A DNA stretch of 9,573 bases from DAOTXL01 sp034434895 (GCA_034434895.1 DAOTYI010000153.1:1-9573), one strand, 5' to 3'. Numbered from the stretch's first letter, positions 1-6,307 are shown. Numbers and translations are program-made. The notes: generated by a model from the letters alone, not told the origin.

Positions 1-14
1 GCTCTAAACCCGGG

Positions 15-1364
15 CTACAGCCCCAGAACCAGACGGGCGATGGTAAAATAGATAAACAGCCCCGTGGCGTCCACCAGCGTGCTCATCACCGGGCCGGAGA
101 CGATGGCGGGGTCAATCTTGAACCGGGCAGCCAGCAGCGGCAACACCGAACCCAGGCTGTTGGCCCAGATGACGATGGACAGGATGGTCAGGGCGACGGT
201 CAGCGCCAGGTCGGTCGTCGAACCCCAGGTGAGAGCCCGGATAAAGGCAAAGACGGCCATGCCCAGGCCCAGCAGCAGGCCGGCGCGCATCTCGTGCCAC
301 AGCGACCGCAGGGCATCCCCCAGGTCTATGTCACCCACGGCCAGGGCGCGGATGATGGTGCTGGTGGTCTGCGAGCCGGCGTTCCCCCCGGTGCCGATCA
401 GCAACGGCACAAAAAAGGAGAGGGCGACCACGGCACGCAGCTCATCCTCAAAATAGCGCAGCACACTGCCGGTCAGGCTTTCGGTCACAAACAGGATGAG
501 CAACCAGCCGATCCGTTTGCGAAAGACGGTCCAGATGTTGGTATCCAGGTATGGCCGGTCCAGCGGCTGGGCGCCGCCCATGCGCTGGATGTCTTCCGTC
601 GCCTCATCCTCCAGCACATCTACCACGTCGTCAATGGTCACCACGCCCAGCAACACCCCGTCGGCATCCACCACCGGCAACGCCAACAGGTCGTAGCGGG
701 TCATCAGCCGGGCGCACTCTTCCTGGTCGGCCCCCACCTGGACATGGATGACCTCCGGGTCCATGATCCGCTCCAGAGGGGTGCCGGGATCGGCGACGAT
801 GAGCTGACGCAGGCTGACCACCCCACACAGACGCCGCCGCCCATCCACAACAAAGAGGTAATAGGGCGCTTCGGCCTCCGGCTTCCAACTGCGGAGGGCC
901 TGGATGGCCTCGGCGGCGGTCATCCGGCGGCGCAGGGCCAGGAATTCGGAGGTCATCAGGCCGCCGGCGCTGTCGTCGGGATGGAGCAGCAGGGGACGGA
1001 TCTCGTCCGGGTCTTCCAGACCGGCCAGCACCGCCTGAGCCTGATCCGGGTTGATGTCGCCCAGCAGGTCGGCGGCCTCGTCCGGCTCCATCTCATCCAC
1101 GATGCGGATGACCGCCTCGGTGGGCAGCGAGGCCACCAGATCGGCAGCCTCCTCCTCGTCCAACTCTTCCAGAATGTCGGCCGAGTCGGCAGGGTTGAGT
1201 TGGGGCAGCAGCGCTACCTGGTCCTCATCGTCCAGCTCGGAAAAGATCTCCGCCTGATCGGCAGGACGCAGGGCCTCGATGATGGCGGCCGCGCCGGCCA
1301 GGTCGTCTCGTTCCAGGGCCGTGCGCAGGCGTGCCAGGACGTCGTCCAGGACAAAGGTTTCCAT
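15..1364 (-). CDS. mgtE: MgtE-family magnesium channel/transporter
   Basis: This 449-residue protein has the full MgtE architecture, close to the 450 residues of the Thermus thermophilus channel. The acidic N-terminal superhelical domain (about 1-130, with repeated D/E-D-E-A-A-D motifs) is followed by a tandem CBS pair (about 131-255), a linker helix and about five membrane helices (from about 285 to the end). The pore signature GTGGNAGSQ lies at 324-332. An Asp in STLVDATGL is residue 432, matching the pore Asp432 of the Thermus protein. In the family, MgtE forms an inner-membrane homodimer that lets Mg2+ in and closes when Mg2+ binds the N and CBS domains; the acidic residues needed for that are abundant here. 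The ATG at 1364 is preceded by GGAGG six bases upstream. The gene is monocistronic within the window, reads away from fba, and has a very long upstream leader. Confidence 0.96.
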   Translation of the reverse strand: METFVLDDVLARLRTALERDDLAGAAAIIEALRPADQAEIFSELDDEDQVALLPQLNPADSADILEELDEEEAADLVASLPTEAVIRIVDEMEPDEAADLLGDINPDQAQAVLAGLEDPDEIRPLLLHPDDSAGGLMTSEFLALRRRMTAAEAIQALRSWKPEAEAPYYLFVVDGRRRLCGVVSLRQLIVADPGTPLERIMDPEVIHVQVGADQEECARLMTRYDLLALPVVDADGVLLGVVTIDDVVDVLEDEATEDIQRMGGAQPLDRPYLDTNIWTVFRKRIGWLLILFVTESLTGSVLRYFEDELRAVVALSFFVPLLIGTGGNAGSQTTSTIIRALAVGDIDLGDALRSLWHEMRAGLLLGLGMAVFAFIRALTWGSTTDLALTVALTILSIVIWANSLGSVLPLLAARFKIDPAIVSGPVMSTLVDATGLFIYFTIARLVLGL

Positions 1365-1370
1365 GGGACA

Positions 1371-1396
1371 CCTCCGGGAGTGGGCTCCCCCGGAGG
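1371..1396 (-). promoter_or_regulatory. Hairpin burying the mgtE Shine-Dalgarno
   Basis: On the mgtE RNA, CCUCCGGG (1396-1389) pairs perfectly with CCCGGAGG (1378-1371) around a 10-base loop. The 3' arm contains GGAGG, the ribosome binding site six bases before the ATG. An all-GC-rich 8-bp stem would block initiation unless opened. The pairing is directly visible; a regulatory role is inferred. Confidence 0.6.
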
Positions 1397-1457
1397 CGCG
1401 GTTTCCTGTGGAGAATCCCTGCCTTCCGAGGGGGCTAGGCTATTCGGTTGGCAGGTC

Positions 1458-1503
1458 GAAGACGGGACGTGCGTCCCTTCCTACGTGAGTCGCCCCCGTC
1501 TTC
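1458..1503 (-). repeat. Inverted repeat with two competing pairings in the mgtE leader
   Basis: GAAGACGGG at 1458-1466 is the exact reverse complement of CCCGTCTTC at 1495-1503 (9 bp). Inside it, GGGACG (1464-1469) pairs with CGTCCC (1472-1477) and shares three bases with the outer stem, so the two folds exclude each other. It could be a leader switch element or a copy of a dispersed palindromic repeat. Confidence 0.5.
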
Positions 1504-1508
1504 TGCTT

Positions 1509-1535
1509 CTATCCCTTCCATCTCGCTGCAAACAT
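1509..1535 (-). other. Possible 8-codon upstream ORF in the mgtE leader
   Basis: Within the mgtE leader an ATG at 1535-1533 opens the short frame MFAARWKG, ending in TAG at 1511-1509. A G-rich run with GGTGG lies just before the ATG, a poor and very close SD. Short translated leader ORFs are known to control other bacterial Mg2+ transporters (MgtL for mgtA). Nothing but position supports that here, and such a short frame can arise by chance. Confidence 0.15.
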
Positions 1536-1544
1536 GTCCACCCC

Positions 1545-1627
1545 CCCGCAGGTTTGGGCGCAATCCCTGCACAAGTGCGCTGCAATGAGCTGCCTGCCCT
1601 GTTGCCGGCCACTTTCTAACCTGCGGG
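1545..1627. repeat. 83-base element closed by a 10-bp perfect inverted repeat
   Basis: CCCGCAGGTT at 1545-1554 and AACCTGCGGG at 1618-1627 are exact reverse complements and could form the closing stem of a folded domain. Inside it, GCGCA (1558-1562) can pair with TGCGC (1576-1580). It lacks the T-loop and anticodon features of a tRNA. It lies within the predicted mgtE leader; it is unclear whether it acts as RNA or is an intergenic repeat. Confidence 0.4.
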
Positions 1628-1752
1628 AGGGTAGCGGGTAGGTAGTTATGTTACCCGACCAAAAAGCTGTTCAGGGCGGACCCCAAGGCCCCGGCGGGAC
1701 CAAAGCCGATCCCACCCTCAACCAACGCCACCGCCCGCCGGGCAGTGAAAAA

Positions 1753-1781
1753 ATTATATCCCTGCCTCCAGAGGATGTCAA
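1753..1781 (-). promoter_or_regulatory. Perfect-consensus sigma70-type promoter for mgtE
   Basis: Reading the minus strand, the -35 box TTGACA (1781-1776) and the -10 box TATAAT (1758-1753) are both full consensus and are separated by exactly 17 bases. The predicted start is near 1746. The only gene downstream in this orientation is mgtE. Its -35 faces that of the fba promoter, with 39 bases between them. Confidence 0.85.
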
Positions 1782-1820
1782 ATCCAGAAGTGCTGGAAGT
1801 TCTGCCCCCCTCATCCAGTT

Positions 1821-1848
1821 TTGCCTTCCGCCCAAGTTGTGATATACT
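1821..1848 (+). promoter_or_regulatory. Extended -10 promoter for the fba-rpiA operon
   Basis: A TTGCCT box (1821-1826) lies 16 bases before TATACT (1843-1848), which carries the extended -10 TG at 1840-1841. The predicted start is about 1855, giving an 81-base leader for fba. Confidence 0.7.
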
Positions 1849-1864
1849 GGGTCCAGGGTGCCGT

Positions 1865-1903
1865 GGCCTGGCAGACCCCCAACCCAAGAGAGGACGCCAG
1901 GCC
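1865..1903 (+). promoter_or_regulatory. Hairpin in the fba 5' leader
   Basis: GGCCTGGC (1865-1872) and GCCAGGCC (1896-1903) are perfect reverse complements, giving an 8-bp stem with a 23-base loop shortly after the predicted transcription start. It does not cover the ribosome binding site. It may stabilise the mRNA 5' end; no function can be read from the sequence. Confidence 0.4.
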
Positions 1904-1935
1904 GGGACTCATCCACAAATTCAGGAGGGAGGATC

Positions 1936-2886
1936 ATGATCGTCACAACCCAAGATCTGTTCAAAGTAGCCTACAGCCATTTTGCCATCGGGGCTTACAA
2001 CATCAACAACATGGAACAGTGCATCGGCCTGTTCCAGGGCAATGTAGATTCACAGGCTCCATTCATCATCCAGATCTCCAAAGGGGCCCGCGACTATGCC
2101 CGGGTCAAGATGCTGGAGGGCCTCATCCGGGCAGCGGAAGAGCTGTGGCCGGAGGCGATCTTTGCCGTGCATCTGGACCATGGCGACGAGCAGACCTGTT
2201 ACGACTGCATTGACTCGGGGTTCTACAGCTCGGTGATGATTGATGCCTCGCACCTGCCCTTTGAGGAGAATGTGGCCATCACGCGCCGTGTGGTGGAGCG
2301 CGCCCATGCCCGGGGCATCAGCGTGGAGGCCGAATTGGGGATGCTGGGCGGCGTGGAGGAGCATATCAGGGTGGATGAGAAACATGCCATGCTCACCGAT
2401 CCTGACGAGGCGGCCGAGTTTGTGCGCCGCACCGGTTGTGACAGCCTGGCGGTAGCCATCGGCACCAGCCATGGGGCCTACAAATTCAAGGGCGAACAGG
2501 GGTTGCATTTTCAGCGCCTGGCCGAGATCCAACGGCGGCTGCCCGGCTTCCCGCTGGTGATGCACGGCTCCTCGTCGGTGCCCCGCGAGGAGGTGGAGCG
2601 GATCAACGCGGCCGGCGGGGCGCTGGACCCCTCGGCCAAGGGGGTAAACGAGGATGAGTTCGCCCGGGCCGTGCCCCTGGGTGTGACCAAGGTCAACATT
2701 GACACCGATGGTCGCCTGGTGTGGACCCGTGTCCACCGTGAATACTTCCGCGACCAGCCGGCCAAGTTCGATTTTCGCGGGCCGGGCAAGATCTTTATGG
2801 CCGAGTACGCCAAATTCATCGCCCACAAGAACGAAAAGCTGGGCAGCGCCGGCCAGTTGGAAAAGGTCCGGGCTGCACTGGCTTGA
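1936..2886 (+). CDS. fba: Class II (zinc) fructose-1,6-bisphosphate aldolase
   Basis: This 316-residue cytoplasmic enzyme would reversibly join dihydroxyacetone phosphate and glyceraldehyde 3-phosphate into fructose 1,6-bisphosphate in glycolysis, gluconeogenesis and sugar-phosphate recycling. The class II signature is complete. AVHLDHG carries catalytic Asp81 and zinc ligand His82. VEAELGMLGG supplies Glu132/Glu133-type ligands, GTSHGAYK has His179, and VMHGSSSVP has His210. NIDTDGR (254-260) is the phosphate and substrate loop. The frame is open further upstream, but ATG 1936 has a strong SD (GGAGGGAGG, just upstream) and the family N-terminus starts here; a start at 1858 would add 26 Pro/Arg-rich residues and lies almost at the predicted transcription start. 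Tagatose-bisphosphate aldolases share the fold and cannot be fully excluded. The partner rpiA follows 25 bases on. Confidence 0.95.
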   Translation: MIVTTQDLFKVAYSHFAIGAYNINNMEQCIGLFQGNVDSQAPFIIQISKGARDYARVKMLEGLIRAAEELWPEAIFAVHLDHGDEQTCYDCIDSGFYSSVMIDASHLPFEENVAITRRVVERAHARGISVEAELGMLGGVEEHIRVDEKHAMLTDPDEAAEFVRRTGCDSLAVAIGTSHGAYKFKGEQGLHFQRLAEIQRRLPGFPLVMHGSSSVPREEVERINAAGGALDPSAKGVNEDEFARAVPLGVTKVNIDTDGRLVWTRVHREYFRDQPAKFDFRGPGKIFMAEYAKFIAHKNEKLGSAGQLEKVRAALA

Positions 2887-2911
2887 AAGGGTTTTGACCA
2901 GGCTGGCGGAT

Positions 2912-3601
2912 ATGGAGTTGAAGTGGCAAGCCGCCCGCCAGGCGCTGACCTGGGTGCACAACGGCATGGTCCTCGGCCTCGGCTCCGGTTCCACCGCCCA
3001 GTGCTTTCTTGACCTGCTGGGCGAGAGGTTGCAGGCCGGGGCGCTCCGCGACATCGTTGGCGTGCCGACGTCGGAACGGACGGCCAGCCGGGCTCGCGCT
3101 CTGGGCATCCCCCTCACCACCCTGGCCGAACACCCGCACCCGGACCTGGCCGTGGATGGTGCCGATGAGGTGGACCCTGACCTCAACCTCATCAAGGGGC
3201 TGGGCAAAGCTCTGCTACGAGAAAAGATTGTCGAGATCCACGCCGGACGGTTGCTGGTGATCGTGGATGAATCCAAGCTGGTCTCCCGGCTGGGGCGGGG
3301 GCCGTTGCCGGTCGAGATCGTGCCCTTTGGCGCCGAGGCCACAGTGCACTGGCTGGCCACCCTCGGCTGCCGCGCTGAACTGTGGCGGGAGGCAGACGGC
3401 TCGCCGGTGGTGACCGACGATGGCCACTACCTGGCCCGCTGCTGGTTCCCGGCCGGCATCGCCGACCCCTATGCCCTGGCCCGGCTGCTGGCCGACCGTC
3501 CCGGTGTGGTCGAGCACGGCCTGTTCCTGGGGATGGCCACCGCCGTGCTTGTGGCGGGCACCCAGGGGGTCCGCGTGCTGCAACGCGGCCAGCCGGTGTG
3601 A
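2912..3601 (+). CDS. rpiA: Ribose-5-phosphate isomerase A
   Basis: This 229-residue enzyme interconverts ribose 5-phosphate and ribulose 5-phosphate in the non-oxidative pentose phosphate pathway. RpiA landmarks occur in order: the phosphate loop GLGSGST (22-28), PTSERTA (52-58), VDGADEVDPDLNLIKG with catalytic-site Asp82, Asp85 and Lys95, REK with Glu104, DESKLV with Lys122, and the C-terminal EHGLFLGMA. These match Asp81, Asp84, Lys94 and Glu103 of the E. coli enzyme with a shift of one. The usual G-rich KGxGGAL loop reads KGLGKAL here, with a Lys in place of a small residue. The start is less certain: ATG 2912 has only a weak GGCGGA upstream, while an in-frame TTG at 2894 would add six residues and sit closer to fba. 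The enzyme is probably cotranscribed with fba, linking the two sugar-phosphate pathways. Confidence 0.94.
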   Translation: MELKWQAARQALTWVHNGMVLGLGSGSTAQCFLDLLGERLQAGALRDIVGVPTSERTASRARALGIPLTTLAEHPHPDLAVDGADEVDPDLNLIKGLGKALLREKIVEIHAGRLLVIVDESKLVSRLGRGPLPVEIVPFGAEATVHWLATLGCRAELWREADGSPVVTDDGHYLARCWFPAGIADPYALARLLADRPGVVEHGLFLGMATAVLVAGTQGVRVLQRGQPV

Positions 3602-3614
3602 AACTTTTATAGGA

Positions 3615-3649
3615 CACGGATGACACAGATCTCACGGATGAACACAGAT
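3615..3649. repeat. Tandem degenerate direct repeat downstream of rpiA
   Basis: CACGGATGACACAGAT (3615-3630) is repeated as CACGGATGAACACAGAT (3633-3649), differing by a single inserted A. Repeats of this CACGGATG/ACACAGATG type are, from memory, common between genes in environmental bacterial genomes. It begins 14 bases after the rpiA stop and shows no coding signal. Confidence 0.65.
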
Positions 3650-3677
3650 GATCGAACAGGACTTATGACATGTTCAC

Positions 3678-3714
3678 CACCAAGACACGAAGGCAGATTC
3701 TTCGTGTCTTGGTG
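3678..3714. repeat. Perfect 15-bp palindromic intergenic repeat
   Basis: Bases 3678-3692 (CACCAAGACACGAAG) are the exact reverse complement of 3700-3714, around a 7-base loop. A further copy of the outer arm, CTTGGTGGT at 3716-3724, can pair with ACCACCAAG at 3676-3684 instead, so the right arm holds a short tandem duplication. There is no T-run, so it is not a standard intrinsic terminator, though it could protect the 3' end of the fba-rpiA mRNA. It looks like a dispersed palindromic element. Confidence 0.75.
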
Positions 3715-3724
3715 CCTTGGTGGT

Positions 3725-3820
3725 CAGCCTGCCGGGTCAACGGCCGTACCTCCTGGGATCGAAGGGAAAAATCCGTGTCCCATCAGGGGGTCAACCTGTT
3801 GTGAACCATTCCGCTTCGGT
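3725..3820. other. Non-coding remainder of the rpiA-downstream gap
   Basis: The gap from 3602 to 3901 holds the direct repeat, the palindrome and the promoter listed separately. In the remaining stretch before the promoter I see no gene, RNA or clear terminator. Confidence 0.5.
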
Positions 3821-3849
3821 TTGACGTGGATGACAGATCCGGATATAAT
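3821..3849 (+). promoter_or_regulatory. Strong sigma70-type promoter for the two-gene membrane operon
   Basis: TTGACG (3821-3826) and a full-consensus TATAAT (3844-3849) are spaced by exactly 17 bases, placing +1 near 3856. The gene starting at 3902 lies 46 bases downstream, with AAGGAGG at 3891-3897 as its SD. Confidence 0.85.
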
Positions 3850-3901
3850 GGCATTCAGTCCGGGGGCACTCTTGCGGCCGGGCCGGGGTTAAGGAGGAAC
3901 A

Positions 3902-4762
3902 ATGAGCTTGATACGACGCATTCTCGGCATATTGGTCATGCTGGCCGGGATCCTGGGCTTGCTGCTCAGTCTGGCCGGCCTGGCAACGGTGTGGGTGGCA
4001 AAACCCACGGTGATTGTCTATGCCAGGAGCACGATTGACACCCTCAACAAGAGCATCACCACCAGCCAGAATGTCATGGAGGTCACCAGACAGGCGTTGG
4101 GAGCCACGATTGAGAGCGTGGATGCCCTGTCGGCCATGTTGGGCACCACCGCCGCGACGGTGGAAGACACCAAACCTGTCCTCGATCAGGTAGAGGCGAT
4201 CCTGTCCACCACACTGCCTGCTACCCTGAAAACGGCCACCGATTCCCTTTACACCGCTCAGGAGGCCGCGCGGGTGTTGGAAAGCACCATCCAGTCGCTG
4301 GATGCTTTTCGCTTCCTGCTGAGCACGACGCCTCTGATAGGTGATGTGGTGGGGCAACCGGCAGAGCCGTACAACCCGGAGAAACCTCTGGCCGATTCAT
4401 TGGGGGAGCTGGCCTCGAATCTGGAAGAGCTGCCGGACACCTTTGTCAAGATGTCGGCCAACCTGGACAACACCGACGACAACCTGGACGCCATTCAAGG
4501 GAACCTGGTCACCATGTCCGACAGCGTGAGCCTGATCTCGTCAAGTTTGAGCGAGTATCAAAGGATGATCGTCCAATCCAGGTCTTCGCTGGATGACCTG
4601 AAATCGCTCCTCACGAATCTCCAAGGCAACCTGCCCGCCATCCTGAATTGGGGAGCCATCGCCCTCACTCTGTTTTTCGCCTGGCTGCTGGCCGCCCAGG
4701 TCGTCATCCTCAGCCAGGGCTGGGAATTGTACCAGGGCACCGCAGATCGGATGGAACGGTAA
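3902..4762 (+). CDS. Unknown two-TM envelope protein with coiled-coil-like midsection
   Basis: I do not recognise this 286-residue protein. An N-terminal Arg-Arg pair precedes a hydrophobic helix (about 9-33). A second helix lies at about 249-271, followed by a short polar tail. Between them are some 210 mostly helical residues rich in Ser, Thr, Asp, Leu and Asn, with heptad-like spacing and repeated LD/NLDN motifs, as in chemoreceptor-like or tethering stalks. One break around 145-163 (TTPLIGDVVGQPAEPYNPEKP) is Pro/Gly-rich and may be a loop dividing two helical arms. The likely topology is both ends cytoplasmic with a helical domain outside. The gene has a strong promoter and a near-ideal SD, and is followed 36 bases later by a small helical protein, so the two are probably made together. 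It has no enzymatic motif or signalling output domain. Confidence 0.85.
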   Translation: MSLIRRILGILVMLAGILGLLLSLAGLATVWVAKPTVIVYARSTIDTLNKSITTSQNVMEVTRQALGATIESVDALSAMLGTTAATVEDTKPVLDQVEAILSTTLPATLKTATDSLYTAQEAARVLESTIQSLDAFRFLLSTTPLIGDVVGQPAEPYNPEKPLADSLGELASNLEELPDTFVKMSANLDNTDDNLDAIQGNLVTMSDSVSLISSSLSEYQRMIVQSRSSLDDLKSLLTNLQGNLPAILNWGAIALTLFFAWLLAAQVVILSQGWELYQGTADRMER

Positions 4763-4798
4763 ATTGAATCCCAAATTGCTCAAGAAAGGAACTATCTC

Positions 4799-5020
4799 AT
4801 GGCACTAACCCTTGATACCACCGTCGGCACACTTTTGGACGATCCGCAGGCCAGGGCCGTGTTGGACCAATACCTGCCCGGCATCTCCAGCAATCCGCTG
4901 GTCGCGATGGTCAGAAACATGTCGCTGCGAATGGTCCTTTCCCTGCCGCAGGCAGCACAGTTTGGCCTGACCCAGGCAAAGGTCGAGGAGATACTGGCCG
5001 AAATCAACAAAAATCTCTAA
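4799..5020 (+). CDS. Small helical protein of unknown function
   Basis: This 73-residue soluble, probably all-helical protein starts at ATG 4799, with AAAGGA eight bases upstream. The pattern is a short helix (TVGTLLDDPQARAVLDQYLPG), a central segment with SNPLVAMVRNMSLRMVL, and a final helix (LTQAKVEEILAEINKNL). From memory this resembles a small domain, 'LL..P.AR.VL..hLPG...NPl..M...MsLr', found appended to some secreted carbohydrate-active enzymes and as stand-alone proteins; its role there is unknown to me and I could not check the match. It has no signal peptide or membrane segment. It shares an operon with the preceding membrane protein and could be its cytoplasmic partner, which is an inference from position only. 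Confidence 0.8.
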   Translation: MALTLDTTVGTLLDDPQARAVLDQYLPGISSNPLVAMVRNMSLRMVLSLPQAAQFGLTQAKVEEILAEINKNL

Positions 5021-5035
5021 GGCCGCCTCGGAGAC

Positions 5036-5068
5036 GGGGCGCAGAAATCGCCGGCAGATCTGCGCTCC
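5036..5068. terminator. Hairpin between convergent genes, possible bidirectional terminator
   Basis: GCGCAGA (5039-5045) pairs with TCTGCGC (5059-5065), extended by a G-T wobble and two G-C pairs to 5036 and 5068, around a 13-base loop. It lies 16 bases after the plus-strand stop and 40 bases beyond the end of the minus-strand methyltransferase gene. No T-run follows on either strand, so termination activity is uncertain. Confidence 0.4.
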
Positions 5069-5107
5069 CGGCAGGGAGGGGGAATCTGTCAGCCGGGCAG
5101 GCCGGGG

Positions 5108-6301
5108 TCACCAGACCCTGCACAGCAGGCCTTTGAGATAGGCCGATTCGGGGAAGGTGAGGAGCACCGGGTGATCGGCGCCCTGGGCCAGCCGTTCCAG
5201 GATCTGGACATCGCGCCGGGCATCCAGGCTGGCCGCAAAGACGATCTTCTGGAACAGGTCGGCACTCACCAGGCCGGAGCAGGAAAAGGTGACTAGAAAT
5301 CCGCCAGGGCGCAGCAGTTGCAGGGCCAGCAGGTTGGCGTCTTTGTACCCCCGGCTGGCAGCCATGACCTGCGTCTGGGAGGCTGCAAATTTGGGCGGAT
5401 CGAGGATCACCACATCGAACCTCCGCCCCTGGTCACGGTAGCGGCGCAGGACCTGGAACGCATCGCCGGCCACCATCTCCTGTGGAGCGCAGCCGTTGAG
5501 GGCCAGGTTCTGTTCAGCCAGAGCCAACGCTTCGGCCGAAGAGTCCACGTTGACCACCTGTTGCGCTCCGGCCCGCCCGGCATAGACCCCAAAACCACCG
5601 GTGTAGGCAAAGAGGTTCAGCACCTCAGCACCGGAGCAGTGGGCTGCGGCTCGTCGCCGGTTTTCGCGCTGATCCAGATAAAAGCCGGTCTTGTGCCCCC
5701 GCTTCACATCCACCAGGAAGCGGTGTCCATGCTCGGCGATTTCGACCCGGTCGGGCGGTTCCGCCCCCCATAACGGACCGGTTTCCAACGGCAGGCCCTC
5801 CTTCAGCCGCACCTCGGCGTCGTCGCGAGCGTAGATGCCCTCTGCCCGTTCAAGCCCGGCCAGCAAGGAAACGATCTCGTCCCGGCGGCGGGCCATACCC
5901 AGAGTCAGGCACTGGACGACCAGCCAATCGTTGTAGCGGTCCACCACCAGGCCCGGCAGCCCATCCGATTCGGCGTTGACCAGGCGATAGGCGTTCGTCG
6001 CCGGATCGGAGGCCAGCCAGGCCCGGCCGCTGATGGCCCGTTGCAGCCGCCTCCGCCAAAAGTCGGCATCCACTCCCTCCTCCTCCTCCCAGGTGAGCAG
6101 CCGAACGACGATTTGAGAGCGGCGGTTGAGATAGCCGGTGGCCAGGTACTGCCCCTGACTGTCCACAACCCGCACCAGGCCGCCATCCTCAACCTGGCCG
6201 GCGATGCGGCCGATCGCCCCGGAAAAGATCCAGGGGTGCCGGTTATGGACCGGTTTTTCCCGGCCCGGTTTCAAGACCACAGTGGCAGGTCTGAACTCCA
6301 T
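5108..6301 (-). CDS. rlmI: RlmI-like 23S rRNA (cytosine-C5) methyltransferase
   Basis: This 397-residue protein matches the length of E. coli RlmI (396), which makes m5C1962 in 23S rRNA using SAM. It shows the N-terminal PUA domain (about 1-80, including HPWIFSGAI), a central EEHD-type domain, and a Rossmann methyltransferase. The motifs are GHKTGFYLDQRENR (202-215), the SAM loop NLFAYTGGFG (229-238), NVDSS (251-255), the catalytic-loop DPPKF (301-305) and FSCSG with Cys341, the expected catalytic cysteine. The frame is open to an ATG at 6361, but I chose ATG 6301. It gives the family length and N-terminus (MEFRPATVVL), and a strong promoter lies between the two ATGs. That promoter puts +1 exactly on the A of the 6301 ATG, which also explains the missing SD. 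Other SAM-dependent PUA methyltransferases of this family are possible, so the target base is inferred. Confidence 0.92.
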   Translation of the reverse strand: MEFRPATVVLKPGREKPVHNRHPWIFSGAIGRIAGQVEDGGLVRVVDSQGQYLATGYLNRRSQIVVRLLTWEEEEGVDADFWRRRLQRAISGRAWLASDPATNAYRLVNAESDGLPGLVVDRYNDWLVVQCLTLGMARRRDEIVSLLAGLERAEGIYARDDAEVRLKEGLPLETGPLWGAEPPDRVEIAEHGHRFLVDVKRGHKTGFYLDQRENRRRAAAHCSGAEVLNLFAYTGGFGVYAGRAGAQQVVNVDSSAEALALAEQNLALNGCAPQEMVAGDAFQVLRRYRDQGRRFDVVILDPPKFAASQTQVMAASRGYKDANLLALQLLRPGGFLVTFSCSGLVSADLFQKIVFAASLDARRDVQILERLAQGADHPVLLTFPESAYLKGLLCRVW

Positions 6302-6307
6302 GAGCGG

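Larger units (their letters stand above)
1365..1746 (-). promoter_or_regulatory. Long structured 5' leader of mgtE (predicted)
   Basis: If transcription starts seven bases after the consensus promoter at 1753-1781, the mgtE mRNA carries about 382 untranslated bases. The leader contains a 10-bp inverted repeat (1545-1554 with 1618-1627) enclosing 63 bases. A second 9-bp inverted repeat (1458-1466 with 1495-1503) competes with an inner GGGACG/CGTCCC pairing (1464-1469 with 1472-1477). An 8-codon ORF (1509-1535) and a hairpin that includes the mgtE SD (1371-1396) follow the same direction. I could not match it to the M-box or another named riboswitch. Part of this DNA could instead be dispersed intergenic repeats. 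Confidence 0.5.

Noticed and set aside
294..1619. Long plus-strand open frame (441 codons) across mgtE
   Set aside because: It is antisense to a clear mgtE, its translation is Gly/Gln/His-rich with no recognisable domain, and it is explained by the GC-rich codon pattern of the opposite strand.
1545..1627. tRNA gene
   Set aside because: The length and closing stem are suggestive, but there is no TTCRA-type T loop, no D-loop GG and no proper anticodon arm.
1365..1746. M-box, ydaO or yybP-ykoY riboswitch upstream of mgtE
   Set aside because: I compared conserved blocks from memory and found no convincing match; a short GGGGGAGCC string near 1385-1393 falls within the SD hairpin and is probably coincidence.
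2050..3360. Long minus-strand open frame (436 codons) across fba and rpiA
   Set aside because: It spans two well-supported plus-strand genes and their boundary, and encodes no recognisable motif.
3678..3714. Rho-independent terminator for fba-rpiA
   Set aside because: The stem is strong but no T-run follows on the plus strand and it lies about 77 bases past the stop; it fits a dispersed palindrome better.
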